NCBI GenBank assembly: GCA_019828595.1
Contig: JAHQRK010000005.1
Span: 3,557,441 to 3,621,440, forward strand
Direction: 5' to 3'
Origin: Aphanomyces cochlioides
Lineage: Eukaryota > Oomycota > Saprolegniomycetes > Saprolegniales > Verrucalvaceae
Length of the DNA: 64,000 nt
The translations under genes and the position numbers were made by a program. Below, piece by piece: positions 54,431-63,685 of this stretch; positions within the stretch are counted from its first letter, which is position 1; each line of letters opens with the position of its first letter. The notes beneath the pieces were generated by a model. That model was not told where the DNA came from, searched no databases, and saw only the letters and a list, made by a program, of their open reading frames with translations.

Positions 54431-56420
54431 CAGAGCCCTGGTAAAAATACACGTACAGTTGTACTACATTTTGATTGGCCAAATGGCCAGTTTTACCACA
54501 TATCAATTTTAGAAAGACCTATATAAAATAATATACTTTTATACTGAATACAATGTGTCTAAAAGTGAGCTTCAAATGCTTTCAGTGCTACGTCCATAAG
54601 CTTATTTCATCCCAAACTTAATTATATGATCAGTATTCACTGTTAGAGTAGATGTCCAGAGAGAATGAGCTCCAAGTAAAAACAAAAAACCATAGAACCT
54701 ACAGCAACAAATGACTTGATTAAACTATGTAGACATCCAGGTTATTTGTACGTCATTATCCAATTTGACTTCAACATGACTGTCCATGTTTTCCAACCGC
54801 CCTTATCGAGATCCAATGGTTTCCTACAAGCATGATGTAGGGGAGTAGCGAGGATGTTCATGCACTGCATCGCGTATGCCTTGGTGTATGCTGAATCTCA
54901 GTCCAACATCATGCAATTAAGAAACAATGGATTTTCATAAGGGCAGGTGAAAAACAAATTGGACAGTTTATTATCAAAGATAGCTACAACTAGCTACGTC
55001 TTGGTATAGCCTTGTCGAATGCTTTTCGAATAGTCTCGGGGGAAATCTCTTCCCAAGCTTGAATGGCTCTTTCAATGCAGGCCATTCTCTTTTTCACTGC
55101 ACTGGAGGGGTGGTAGGTTTCTCGCAGCCATAAATTCCTTATCTTGGCTTTGAAGGGACCCATCACTCCCACGTCTAGTGGTTGCAGCACAGACGTTGTG
55201 TTGGGAGGGAGTGTACAAACGATAGTACTAAGCTCTTCTTCGACGAAGGCAATGTTCTTTGACGTCGTATGTGCATCAAAGTTGTCAATGACAATCAGAG
55301 AAGGCTTTATAATTTCAGGCCTAGCATTAATTCATCTTAATTCAACTCACTTGTAAGAATTACCTTAAGATGTTGTCAAGATAAAATTTCCATCTTTCAC
55401 CGTCGATCCATGTATTTTGTTGGACGGCATATAGATGCTCTGGAGGATACAAATAAAATTCATTCGAATCAATATATCCCCCAGGCTTTCCCTTAAGAAC
55501 AAACAGAATTGGCAATTTTTCTCCTAATAGAGTGTGAATTTTCATGTAGACAAGAGAGACTTACCATTACGCCTAGCAGCTAACACAGCCGTTAGTCTGC
55601 ACGACTTGTCCCCCTGAGCTATGCTGGCGTCAGATCCTTTTTGCGTCAGGATGTATCTTGGGGGTATCAAAATATATCCCCGTCTCGTCGCAATTGATGA
55701 CGTCGCTGTCTTCAAATTCGCCGTGTTCATCCCAGAATTCCCGGAGAAATTTTTCTCGGACATCATGCATTTGTTGGGGATCCAGAGTCTTTGCGGTTGA
55801 AGCACGACGGGGAGAAAAGCCATATCGATAAACAAAGTCTCTACATAAGTTAAATAAAGACTCGTATGGATCTACTTTCAATGCAGAGTAAGCAGTTACC
55901 CAGTCCTGGTGGTTTGCCTTGACTTGCTGGACTACATGATACGTCGTTAGAGGAAATTTTTTTCCCTCATGGCAATCATATAGTCCAATAACTCCTAAAG
56001 GAATAGATTAGACAGTACAATATTGATATTTTACATCGGCACCAGGAAGGATTTCCTTACGCCCAGAGTATCCAATATTGCGACATCGCTTCGCACGAAG
56101 CGACGCAAAGATCTTGTCCTTCTCACGCACGAAGTTTTGAATCGTGCGGAGTGGGATGCCGCTGCGAGTCGAAACTTCCTTTTGTGTGCATTCATTTAGT
56201 GCACGAAGAATGTTTCGCTTTGTGTCGAGACTATAGCGGCGGCGTGTCTTGACAATTTCGACGCTGCTGTCCATTATAAGAATGCAATTCATCAGCCTCC
56301 ACAGCGACCCATTTTCATAATGTGTTTCCTGTAGAACTTATTATATTAATTTATACAGCACATAGTTGGATGGCCCCGAACTGCAAGTACAACTGTACGT
56401 GTATATTTTCCAGGGCTCTG
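54431..56420 (-). mobile_element. Pogo-like DNA transposon 2 inside copia RNase H
   Basis: Inverted repeats beginning CAGAGCCCTGG and including TACACGTACAGTTGTACT, flanked by TA (54429-54430, 56421-56422); 1990 bp. The copia frame reads straight across (KIEYCATNQMLADMLTKALP) once the insert and one TA are disregarded. Related to but clearly diverged from the copy at 48406. Confidence 0.93.
54990..56292 (-). pseudogene. Pogo-like transposase 2, frameshifted
   Basis: Same architecture as transposase 1: SSVEIVKTRRRYSLDTKRNI, IPLRTIQNFVREKDKIFASL, SDVINCDETGIYFDTP (Asp) and MLQPLDVGVMGPFKAKIRNL. Frame breaks occur near 55660, just after the first Asp block, and in a T-run near 55960, so it is inactive. 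Confidence 0.85.
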
Positions 56421-56556
56421 TACTGCGCAACAAACCAAATGCTTGCCGACATGCTTACTAAAGCGCTACCTCGTCCAAAGTGTCAAGAACACCTCTCAAA
56501 TGTTATGACTCCCCACTCTCTATACAACGGAGACGAAAGTTTCAATTAAGGGTGAG
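56421..56556 (+). pseudogene. Copia C-terminus and polypurine tract
   Basis: MLADMLTKALPRPKCQEHLS ends the polyprotein at ~56550. AATTAAGGGTGAG is the polypurine tract, followed by TGTTGAG at 56557, the start of the 3' LTR, which is then interrupted by a Tc1 copy. Confidence 0.85.
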
Positions 56557-56564
56557 TGTTGAGG

Positions 56565-57660
56565 ACAAGATAGTCGTGGTGAGAGACGAGTTCTTCAGTC
56601 TGGGAGTGACACGGAGCGTTGTCGAAGACAACGACAATCTTCTTGCCGGTAAATGAATCTCGAAAGGATTGTGGCCCCTTAACATAATTGTAGATCGTCT
56701 CAACAAACGAAGCATTTTGTTGCATACGAATGCTCCCTCGTTGCAACTCATACGGAACCAGTCCGTCGTGGACCGACATCGCACATTGGCGTTGCAAGTT
56801 TGGGCCTTTCGTTGCCGGCATTTTTTCGACAGAATGCGTTCCTTTTTAGCTCTCCCTCTGGAGCGTCTACAATAGAGGTTATAGTTTGTATCATCAAAAT
56901 AAACGATTTAGTCCTCATCGGCAATATGAAACATGAAATTTGCAGCAAACGTCCGGCGTTTTGCCTTGTTTACGTTGTTGTTGCTAGCAGCTGATTCCAA
57001 GCGGGTCTCTTTTATTGTATAGAGCATCCCATCGATTTTTCGAATAATTTTTTTAATTTTGAATTTAAACCTTGTTGATTATTATTATAAAAATAAAATA
57101 TCAAAGAAGGGACTCGAACCCTTAAAATTTACATCTTAAGTGTAACGTGTTTACCAATTGTCAAACGGCAGATTTTATCGAGAAAAAAACAATCGTTGAC
57201 GTTGACACATCAACATTAAATTCAGCCATGATCATGTCTTTGAGTTGGGAAAGTGGTCGAGTGCACGAGTCATTTATGTATCTTTCCAACGCCTCGACGA
57301 TTGCCGGCGTAACCACAGTTCCAGAGGCTCTTGCACCGCCGCGTGGTAGAGAGGAGGTCCTATTAGACCGAATGAGGCGTCTGGCCGTTGATATGGACAT
57401 CCCGTTATTCCTAGCGACGGATTGCCAGTCTTCATTGGCGTGGAAGACAGCAAGAACACACCCCTTTTCTTGGATTGTAGGCATTTCGCAAACTGCCCAT
57501 GAAGACTGGTAAGCTGACTTTAGGAATAAAGTGATAGTCTGTTCACTCTGATTGCTTGTGAAATCACATTGATTGCACAATATGGTCACATTTCAACTCT
57601 CTCCTAGGAAGTACGGTTCAAGGAATCATATTGATTGCTCTAGCGGTCATTTTGGTCGGG
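56565..57660 (-). pseudogene. Tc1/mariner transposase copy 3 inside the copia 3' LTR
   Basis: N-terminal part 57560-57190: MPTIQEKGCVLAVFHANEDW QSVARNNGMSISTARRLIRS (HTH) to VDVSTSTI. After ~160 A-T-rich bases the reading resumes with GMLYTIKETRLESAASNNN and FMFHIADED, then VVVFDNAPCHSQTEELVSHH. The terminal acidic block is missing. Several frame breaks. Confidence 0.8.
57099..57176 (-). pseudogene. tRNA-Leu(UAA)-like sequence, organelle-like and degraded
   Basis: On the minus strand GGTTCGAGTCC is the T-loop with stem AAGGG/CCCTT. CTTAAGA in stem TTACA/TGTAA gives anticodon UAA. GTTT/AAAC frames a D-loop with TTGG. The acceptor stem pairs only partly and the class-II variable arm is absent. 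The A-T-rich surroundings and TTACACTTAAGATGTAA resemble mitochondrial tRNA-Leu, so a small nuclear copy of organelle DNA is likely. Confidence 0.55.
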
Positions 57661-57665
57661 AAAGG

Positions 57666-57786
57666 GAGAGTCGCTACAACCTTTACATCAAGATATGGAT
57701 ATGCATGAGCATGTACAGGAGACCCTTTACATGATAAGCTACATGATTAACTACACGATAATTCACTTTCCTTTCTACTTCTAAGA
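57666..57786 (+). repeat. 3' LTR (distal part) of the copia element
   Basis: Matches 36185-36311, ending CTTCTAAGA, followed by the CCTAG duplication at 57787-57791. The first ten bases of this LTR lie at 56557, split off by the Tc1 copy. Confidence 0.88.
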
Positions 57787-57791
57787 CCTAG

Positions 57792-59433
57792 AGCATTCCA
57801 TTTGAGCAAACGCTCTTAAGCTTGCGTGCAAGCAGAGTGGTGACATCACAAGTTGCGCAAGCCAAGCGACGAATCTTCGTCAATATCGTGGACCATTCCG
57901 TTCCAAGTTTCAACCAAGGGGTCAAAATAACCTTCTAAACTTTTTAATTGTATAATATTTCAAAGGTCCGGCGATTCTCCGGTGGTTATTGAACCCATTG
58001 CCGGAGGAAATTTGGAGTAGAACATGCAATACATCCCACAGACTGCGTTCAACACACGACACATGTGTTGAACGAAATACAGATAACCGCATCAAAATCT
58101 GAATATTTTTTAATGTAGTCATGGAAATAGAAAGGTTGAAAATCAGACAATTTGACCCAAAATACTTCATTAACACAATATATCTGATTGCTTAAAAATT
58201 GAACTTTAACATCTCTGATTGGTGGAGATAGAACCGCCAAAATTCAAAATCTTGAATTCGAAACGACACCATGTCACCACACATTTGGAGGGAATCAATA
58301 TAGGAAAAACATGATTTTCTGACTTCAGATTCTTTTTCACCAAAGCATTCACAAGAAAATGTCGGATAAAATATGACGAAATATCGGAATCGTCGGAAAA
58401 ATAGTCGACCCTTTTCCGATAATATTTTTGTGATGGGTATACAAATCTCAAGTTATTGAGATATTACACATGAAATTGTCGGAAAGATAATCGGTGCTAT
58501 TTGATTGGTAGTTAATATAAATTCTACAGGCAGTCGTTGCCATCAAAAAGGGATATCATGATCCACAATTTCAAGGTGAAAATTACAAGCCCCATGCAGC
58601 TATTACGATGACTCTAAACGTCTCGTAGTTGATTGTTATCAACATGAATATTGATCTAATAAGCTTTCAAGTGCCGGTACTTGTGTAGGTTGAATTACTG
58701 TCCAAATATCTTCGGAACTATTGAATCACAAATAAACGAGTGGGGTTTATCTGAATACATTGTATGTAGGATTGACATGCATTAGTATAAACGAGTGGGG
58801 TTTATCTGAATACATTGTATGTAGGATTGACATGCATTACTCCTCTACATTCCTTTAAAATGTTCGTTATCCTCTCAGACAAGGAGCATTTTACCATTTT
58901 AGAATCTCAACCTTGTTGATCAAACTGCATTACGTTTGCGACAAACTCAAGTACTTTAGCTTGCAACTGAATAATAATATTTTATCTTTAATCGAGCGAA
59001 ACATCTCAAAGCTCCCTTTTGCGCTAGAATTGTAGGACAACATGCTATTCAACACATACACTTAAAGTCTCTCTCTAATTCAATATCGCTTCAATTTACT
59101 ACTCTGACGGGATGTAAAACACGTCAAAATACTCACTATTTGAAAATAGTGACTGTGATGCATGTGGCTGCCTGATATTTGGCTCACATGAACTCCATGA
59201 ATAACTTAAACCTCAGAAATGTCTAAGGCGATCATGACATTCAAATTTCTTTATAATATTAACCAATCACATCACCAACGTATCAATTCCGAAACCTCGT
59301 CCAACAAATTCCCAGTACAATACAAAAGTTCCTTCAGAGGTCCTTTTGGTTTTGTAGAATCAAAATCAAGACAGTATAGACAGAGCATTTTATTATAACA
59401 ATGTCACATAGTCATCAAAGGCAGTAGAGAAAA
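57792..59433. other. Subtelomeric spacer without supported genes
   Basis: A-T-rich sequence between the nested copia and the terminal retroelement. Only short unsupported readings and a 55-bp tandem duplication were seen. Confidence 0.5.
58732..58841. repeat. 55-bp tandem duplication
   Basis: ATAAACGAGTGGGGTTTATC and the following bases occur twice with a period of 55, nearly identical. Confidence 0.9.
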
Positions 59434-59442
59434 TTTTGGGGG

Positions 59443-59779
59443 TAATCAGGGAGAGGCGACGGGACCACGCGAGCGAAGCGAGCTTTGTCACAAAGGGGTG
59501 AATTAAAAATTAACGCTACAACTACGGAGCGAAGCGACCACGCGCTTTAGCGCGTCATGCCCGAAGGGCGTCCGGAGGCTCGTTTTAATTGGTTGTAGGT
59601 ACTCGTAATCTAATTTCATTGGTCCTTTCGTTTGCCTTCTTCAGTGTGAGTTATGTCGCTGATTGTGCAAGCATGAAGTGACTGAGGGGATCAGTTAGTC
59701 AGTTCAGAAGCTTGCCAGCTTTATCCGGAGTTCCGGATAAGGGGGATTTCGGGGGCCTCTGGGGGGATTTCCATGGGGG
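59443..59779 (-). repeat. Terminal repeat copy 1 (older, truncated)
   Basis: Homologous to copies 2 and 3 but lacks the ~24-bp CTGGGAGGC hairpin, has scattered substitutions (GTAATCAG for GTAAGCAG, imperfect CCGGA palindrome) and ends early at CCATGGGGG. Confidence 0.9.
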
Positions 59780-59787
59780 TTTGGGGG

Positions 59788-60230
59788 TAAGCAGGGAGAG
59801 GCGACGGGACCACGCGAGCGAAGCGAGCTTTGTCACAAAGGGGTGAATTAAAAATTAACGCTACAACTACGGAGCGAAGCGACCACGCGCTTTAGCGCGT
59901 CACGCCCGAAGGGCGTCCGGAGGGTCTGGGAGGCGGAGCCTCCCAGGGCTCGTTTTAATTGGTTGTAGGCACTCGTAATCTAATTTCATTGGTCCTTTCG
60001 TTTGCCTTCTTCAGTGTGAGTTATGTCGCTGATTGTGCAAGCATGAAGTGACTGAGGGGATCAGTTAGTCAGTTCAGAAGCTTGCCAGCTTTATCCGGAT
60101 ATCCGGATAAGGGGGATTTGGGGGCCCCGGGGGGATTTCGGGGGCCCCTGGGGGGATTTCCATGGGGGAAGTTCCTTGGGGAGGAAGTTCCATGGAAGTT
60201 TGGGGTTTAGGGGTTTCGGGGTTGGGGGTT
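59788..60230 (-). repeat. Terminal repeat copy 2 (3' end of the full element)
   Basis: About 440 bp, nearly identical to 63254-63685 (one C/T difference by eye before the G-rich end). Contains the palindrome TTATCCGGATATCCGGATAA at 60091-60110 and several GC-rich stem-loops. Confidence 0.92.
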
Positions 60231-60251
60231 TCGGGTGTTGGTGGTTTCAAC

Positions 60252-60292
60252 CCGACACCTGTACTAGTTGTCGAGTAGACTAGCAGGTGTCG
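60252..60292. repeat. Inverted repeat at the ORF2 stop codon
   Basis: CGACACCTG and CAGGTGTCG with inner CTAG matches form a hairpin spanning the end of ORF2. It could be an RNA recognition structure for the reverse transcriptase or a 3'-end signal. Confidence 0.6.
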
Positions 60293-62240
60293 GGGTGGTG
60301 TCTAGTTTGAGTCGAGATGGACTAAGTTTAGACTTTAAGGTTGGTGGTTTGAGATAGCATATTGCTATGCGATCTACCCCGATTTGTCGTAGACCTTCTT
60401 TATATGAATCAAAGTATAATAGTCTCTTCAATTCGTGAGAAGAAGGCCCGTTTGGATCATACGGAACTTTATAGTATATGACTTTCTCATGTGCTTTTGG
60501 TTTCGTGACTGCGTCAAGTGCCTGACGAAACAGTCGTAAGAGAAGTTCCTTTCGGTAGCCTCTATACATAAGGCGAGTCAAAAGCTTGTTAATAAAGTCT
60601 TTAAAGTCACTATCGCGAGGGTTTTGTTTGCGATATTTCTTTACAAGTCCGTATAGGAGTCCTTTGAGTACACCAGGAGGATGTGCACTTGTTGCAGGGA
60701 TGTATAAATACAGGTTAAGAGCCTTTTGATGGGTTCTATGTGTGTACTTTGATCCGTCTTTGATCACCCATAAATCCAGGAAGGGGATAGTGTTTGAATC
60801 CAGTGTATGGGTGAAACTTAGCTTCGATTCTCGTCGGAATAGTGCAAAGAGGTGATTTGCAAGAAACCGATTGGTTGAGAAATTACGAACGATGAAGAAT
60901 CCATCGTCAATGTATCGAGTGTAGTACTTCAGTTGGGAAGTAAACATGGGAAGTAGTACTGTTTCCTCAAAATAAGCTAGATACAGCGAAGCGTACGTGG
61001 GTGCAACAGGTGTTCCCATGGCTGTACCGTTTATCTGAAGCCAGATTGTGTCGCCGAATGTGAAATAGTTGGACGTGAGAAGTAACTGCAGTCCATTTAC
61101 AATGGCGTCACACCATGGATCGTCTCTTACAATGTACTGTATGATATGTATTGCTCGATCTGTAGGGATGTTTGTATACAGAGAGGTTACATCGTACGTG
61201 ACAAGCATATCATCATCATCCGCATCCAACGTCGAAATGACATCGATAAAGGAGTCGGAATCTCTGAGATATGATTGTGTTTGCAAGAGGTATGGTTTCA
61301 GTTTGAAGTCCAACCACTTAGACAAGCCTTCAAATATAGTGTATGAGTTGGACACTATAGGCCTTAGTTGAAGGGTAGGCTTGTGGACTTTAGCCAAAGC
61401 ATAGAATTTATTGATATCCTTAAATTCCAGTTCATGTTGGATGATTTTTGTGTCTTTCCAATCATGTCGATGACTGTAGTCGTCGCGAATCGTTTGGTAG
61501 AAGCGTCTGACGCGCGTGCGTAACAAACGAACGACTGCATTGAGTGGTGATAGGGATCTACTGTATGTTGTAGTGTCTCGTAAGTGTGTGAGACACCACT
61601 GGATGTATTGTTCTCTGGTCATAATAGCTGGACCAAGATTTTTATCCGTGGATAATACATGTAGATTGGACGTTCGAATTAGTCTAAGGAGAGCTTTGTG
61701 TTCACGGTTCAAGTTGGACTTGTTTCGTGAAGGTAGCACGATAGATCTAAGAGCTAATCGAGTTGTGTCTAAAGCCTCTTCCAGTATGCGGGACGCTGGA
61801 GGTGGCTGAAAAGAAGCGTTCCGAACGTAGACCGGAGATGGTTTCCATTCGCGTTTCCTCTTATTAGACGAATTGGCAAGAGTTTCTGTCGCATGCATAT
61901 TTTTTGGACCGGTGTCGGTCACTCGCGGGACAAGATGCATATTTTTTCTAGAGTTAGCATCTGACCTTTCGAAAAGATATTTTAGTCGAATGGTTCGTTC
62001 AAAGTAATCCATATGTTCCCCCACATCAATGGGTGTGATGTGACGTGGGGTGGGACAGAATTTCAGGCCAAGGCCAAGTAAACGTTGTAAAGCAGCAGGG
62101 ACCATCGTTTCCGATGGTGTCAGGTCATGGTAGGCAAGGTTGTAGGGTTCCAAGTCGACAGCACCGACATAGCGACACGCAAATATATTAACTGCATTAC
62201 GTATCGTCGACGCTGAAGGGTCAATCGCATTGTTGACCAA
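60264..62240 (-). CDS. Penelope-like reverse transcriptase (ORF2), no GIY-YIG domain
   Basis: A 658-residue uninterrupted reading. An N-terminal domain has LQRLLGLGLKFCPTPRHITP (~51-70). RT motifs are LSTDKNLGPAIMTREQYIQW (~196-215), KFYALAKVHKPTLQLRPIVS (278-297), motif A VTYDVTSLYTNIP with catalytic Asp ~350, motif B GTAMGTPVAPTYASL (405-419), motif C YIDD (443-446) and NTIPFLDLWV (483-492). A helical thumb-like region (SAHPPGVLKGLLYG) follows. Nothing like a GIY-YIG endonuclease is seen at either end. The frame has no ATG near its start: the first codons are TTG GTC AAC, and the frame stays open upstream into ORF1 in the -1 register, suggesting recoding or reinitiation. Confidence 0.92.
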   Translation of the reverse strand: MVNNAIDPSASTIRNAVNIFACRYVGAVDLEPYNLAYHDLTPSETMVPAALQRLLGLGLKFCPTPRHITPIDVGEHMDYFERTIRLKYLFERSDANSRKNMHLVPRVTDTGPKNMHATETLANSSNKRKREWKPSPVYVRNASFQPPPASRILEEALDTTRLALRSIVLPSRNKSNLNREHKALLRLIRTSNLHVLSTDKNLGPAIMTREQYIQWCLTHLRDTTTYSRSLSPLNAVVRLLRTRVRRFYQTIRDDYSHRHDWKDTKIIQHELEFKDINKFYALAKVHKPTLQLRPIVSNSYTIFEGLSKWLDFKLKPYLLQTQSYLRDSDSFIDVISTLDADDDDMLVTYDVTSLYTNIPTDRAIHIIQYIVRDDPWCDAIVNGLQLLLTSNYFTFGDTIWLQINGTAMGTPVAPTYASLYLAYFEETVLLPMFTSQLKYYTRYIDDGFFIVRNFSTNRFLANHLFALFRRESKLSFTHTLDSNTIPFLDLWVIKDGSKYTHRTHQKALNLYLYIPATSAHPPGVLKGLLYGLVKKYRKQNPRDSDFKDFINKLLTRLMYRGYRKELLLRLFRQALDAVTKPKAHEKVIYYKVPYDPNGPSSHELKRLLYFDSYKEGLRQIGVDRIAICYLKPPTLKSKLSPSRLKLDTTPTPASLLDN

Positions 62241-62242
62241 GA

Positions 62243-63220
62243 CTAATTGTCTTTCTTGGCGTGTTTCTTCTGGCTCGGTTGAGCCGGCTGTTTTTTCTTG
62301 GGTGCGCCGCCTGCTGCGCCTTTCGGCGTTTCGTTGCGTTTCTTTGGCTTGCCGTTGCTTCCGCCTTGCGGCGGACCTCGGGCTTTTCCTCCACCTTCGT
62401 TTCGGGGAGTTGGCGTCTTTCCATTCTTCCCAATCGGTTTGCCAGGCCGATTGGGCGGGTCGTTTAAAGAGCGTCGATCAACTTTGTCCTTTAACGCAGA
62501 ACGTAACAAGTTTACTTCTTTACGTAAAGCGCTAACATTCTTGGAAATTTCGCGTTTGACTAGTTGTCCCACGAGGATGTCGTTGGGAGTGTCAACTTCC
62601 ATGGCTTCGGCGGCGGCTCGGGCGGCGGCAACTTCGGCTTTCTTCATTTCGCGAGCTTGGCTTTCGAGGACGTGCTTGTAGCAAGCGTTGTTGAGCGCAT
62701 CATTTAAAAAGGACACAGAAAGGGAAAGATCTTGTTGAAAATTTTGTTTTATTAAATTGATATCTAGCCCTCCAGCGGCCAGAACCCCAGGCCTCCCCGG
62801 GTTGGCGTTCGCGGCAGCGCTGTCGAGGGATGAGCTACAAGATTCAAAATACCTTTTGAGTTGGTCCACATAGGACGCACGCATTTGTGGCAGGGTGGCT
62901 TCAAGGGCGGCGAGCTCGGCTCGAGCGGATGCCTTGATTGTTGCGTGGAGGGCGGCTTCGTTGGCGGCGAGTTGGCTCGCAAACTGAGTCTTGAGTGCGG
63001 TGGCCTGGGCTGGGTTCACGGCTTCCAGCATGGCAGATGTTTTCAGGTCCATCTTGGTGGCGATGGATCTTGGCGCACGGGCGTCGAGGCGGGCGATGGC
63101 GTTTCGCTTGGCTTCGATTCGACGCAGGAGGGCAGAGAACTCTCGGACGCAGTTGGTCACGAGGTTGACGGCTTGGGGCGGCGGGCTGCGAGCCTGGGCG
63201 GTTGCTACAGGCGAGTCCAT
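62243..63220 (-). CDS. ORF1 of the telomeric retroelement: coiled-coil, basic C-terminus
   Basis: A 325-residue reading from ATG 63220, only ~25 bp inside the terminal repeat. Residues ~20-130 are Ala/Leu/Glu/Arg-rich helices (REFSALLRRIEAKRNAIARL, ATIKASARAELAALEATLPQ) likely to form coiled coils. A second helical part spans ~185-245. Residues ~250-325 are Lys/Pro/Gly-rich and strongly basic (GKPKKRNETPKGAAGGAPKK), fit for RNA binding. No zinc knuckle is seen. It probably forms the ribonucleoprotein with the RNA and ORF2 protein. No homologue is recognised by name. Confidence 0.85.
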   Translation of the reverse strand: MDSPVATAQARSPPPQAVNLVTNCVREFSALLRRIEAKRNAIARLDARAPRSIATKMDLKTSAMLEAVNPAQATALKTQFASQLAANEAALHATIKASARAELAALEATLPQMRASYVDQLKRYFESCSSSLDSAAANANPGRPGVLAAGGLDINLIKQNFQQDLSLSVSFLNDALNNACYKHVLESQAREMKKAEVAAARAAAEAMEVDTPNDILVGQLVKREISKNVSALRKEVNLLRSALKDKVDRRSLNDPPNRPGKPIGKNGKTPTPRNEGGGKARGPPQGGSNGKPKKRNETPKGAAGGAPKKKQPAQPSQKKHAKKDN

Positions 63221-63253
63221 CCTTAGGCGGGTCGGTCGGGACGGGTTTGGGGG

Positions 63254-63685
63254 TAAGCAGGGAGAGGCGACGGGACCACGCGAGCGAAGCGAGCTTTGTC
63301 ACAAAGGGGTGAATTAAAAATTAACGCTACAACTACGGAGCGAAGCGACCACGCGCTTTAGCGCGTCACGCCCGAAGGGCGTCCGGAGGGTCTGGGAGGC
63401 GGAGCCTCCCAGGGCTCGTTTTAATTGGTTGTAGGCACTTGTAATCTAATTTCATTGGTCCTTTCGTTTGCCTTCTTCAGTGTGAGTTATGTCGCTGATT
63501 GTGCAAGCATGAAGTGACTGAGGGGATCAGTTAGTCAGTTCAGAAGCTTGCCAGCTTTATCCGGATATCCGGATAAGGGGGATTTGGGGGCCCCGGGGGG
63601 ATTTCGGGGGCCCCTGGGGGGATTTCCATGGGGGAAGTTCCTTGGGGAGGAAGTTCCATGGAAGTTTGGGGTTTAGGGGTTTCGG
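63254..63685 (-). repeat. Terminal repeat copy 3 (5' end of the full element)
   Basis: Same ~440-bp sequence as copy 2, ending in degenerate telomere-like TTTGGGG, TTTAGGGG and TTTCGGG units that merge into the pure array. By its place upstream of ORF1 it should hold the promoter. Confidence 0.92.

Larger units (their letters stand above)
36135..57786 (+). mobile_element. Ty1/copia LTR retrotransposon carrying nested insertions
   Basis: The outer limits are set by 177-bp LTR sequence (36135-36311) beginning TGTTGA and ending CTTCTAAGA, matched by 57666-57786, and by the 5-bp target duplication CCTAG at 36130-36134 and 57787-57791. Coding pieces (gag-like, reverse transcriptase, RNase H) lie at 36590-38412, 53640-54420 and 56421-56545. 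Between them are a gypsy element, a pogo-like element and, in the 3' LTR, a Tc1 copy. The own copia sequence lacks recognisable protease and integrase. Confidence 0.9.

Noticed and set aside
60264..62240. GIY-YIG endonuclease domain in ORF2
   Set aside because: Neither terminus shows GIY...YIG-like spacing or the usual Cys motifs; the protein ends soon after the thumb-like region.
59443..63685. Hammerhead ribozyme in the Penelope-like terminal repeats
   Set aside because: Many Penelope-like elements carry one, but I found no CTGATGA plus GAAA core on either strand of the repeat.
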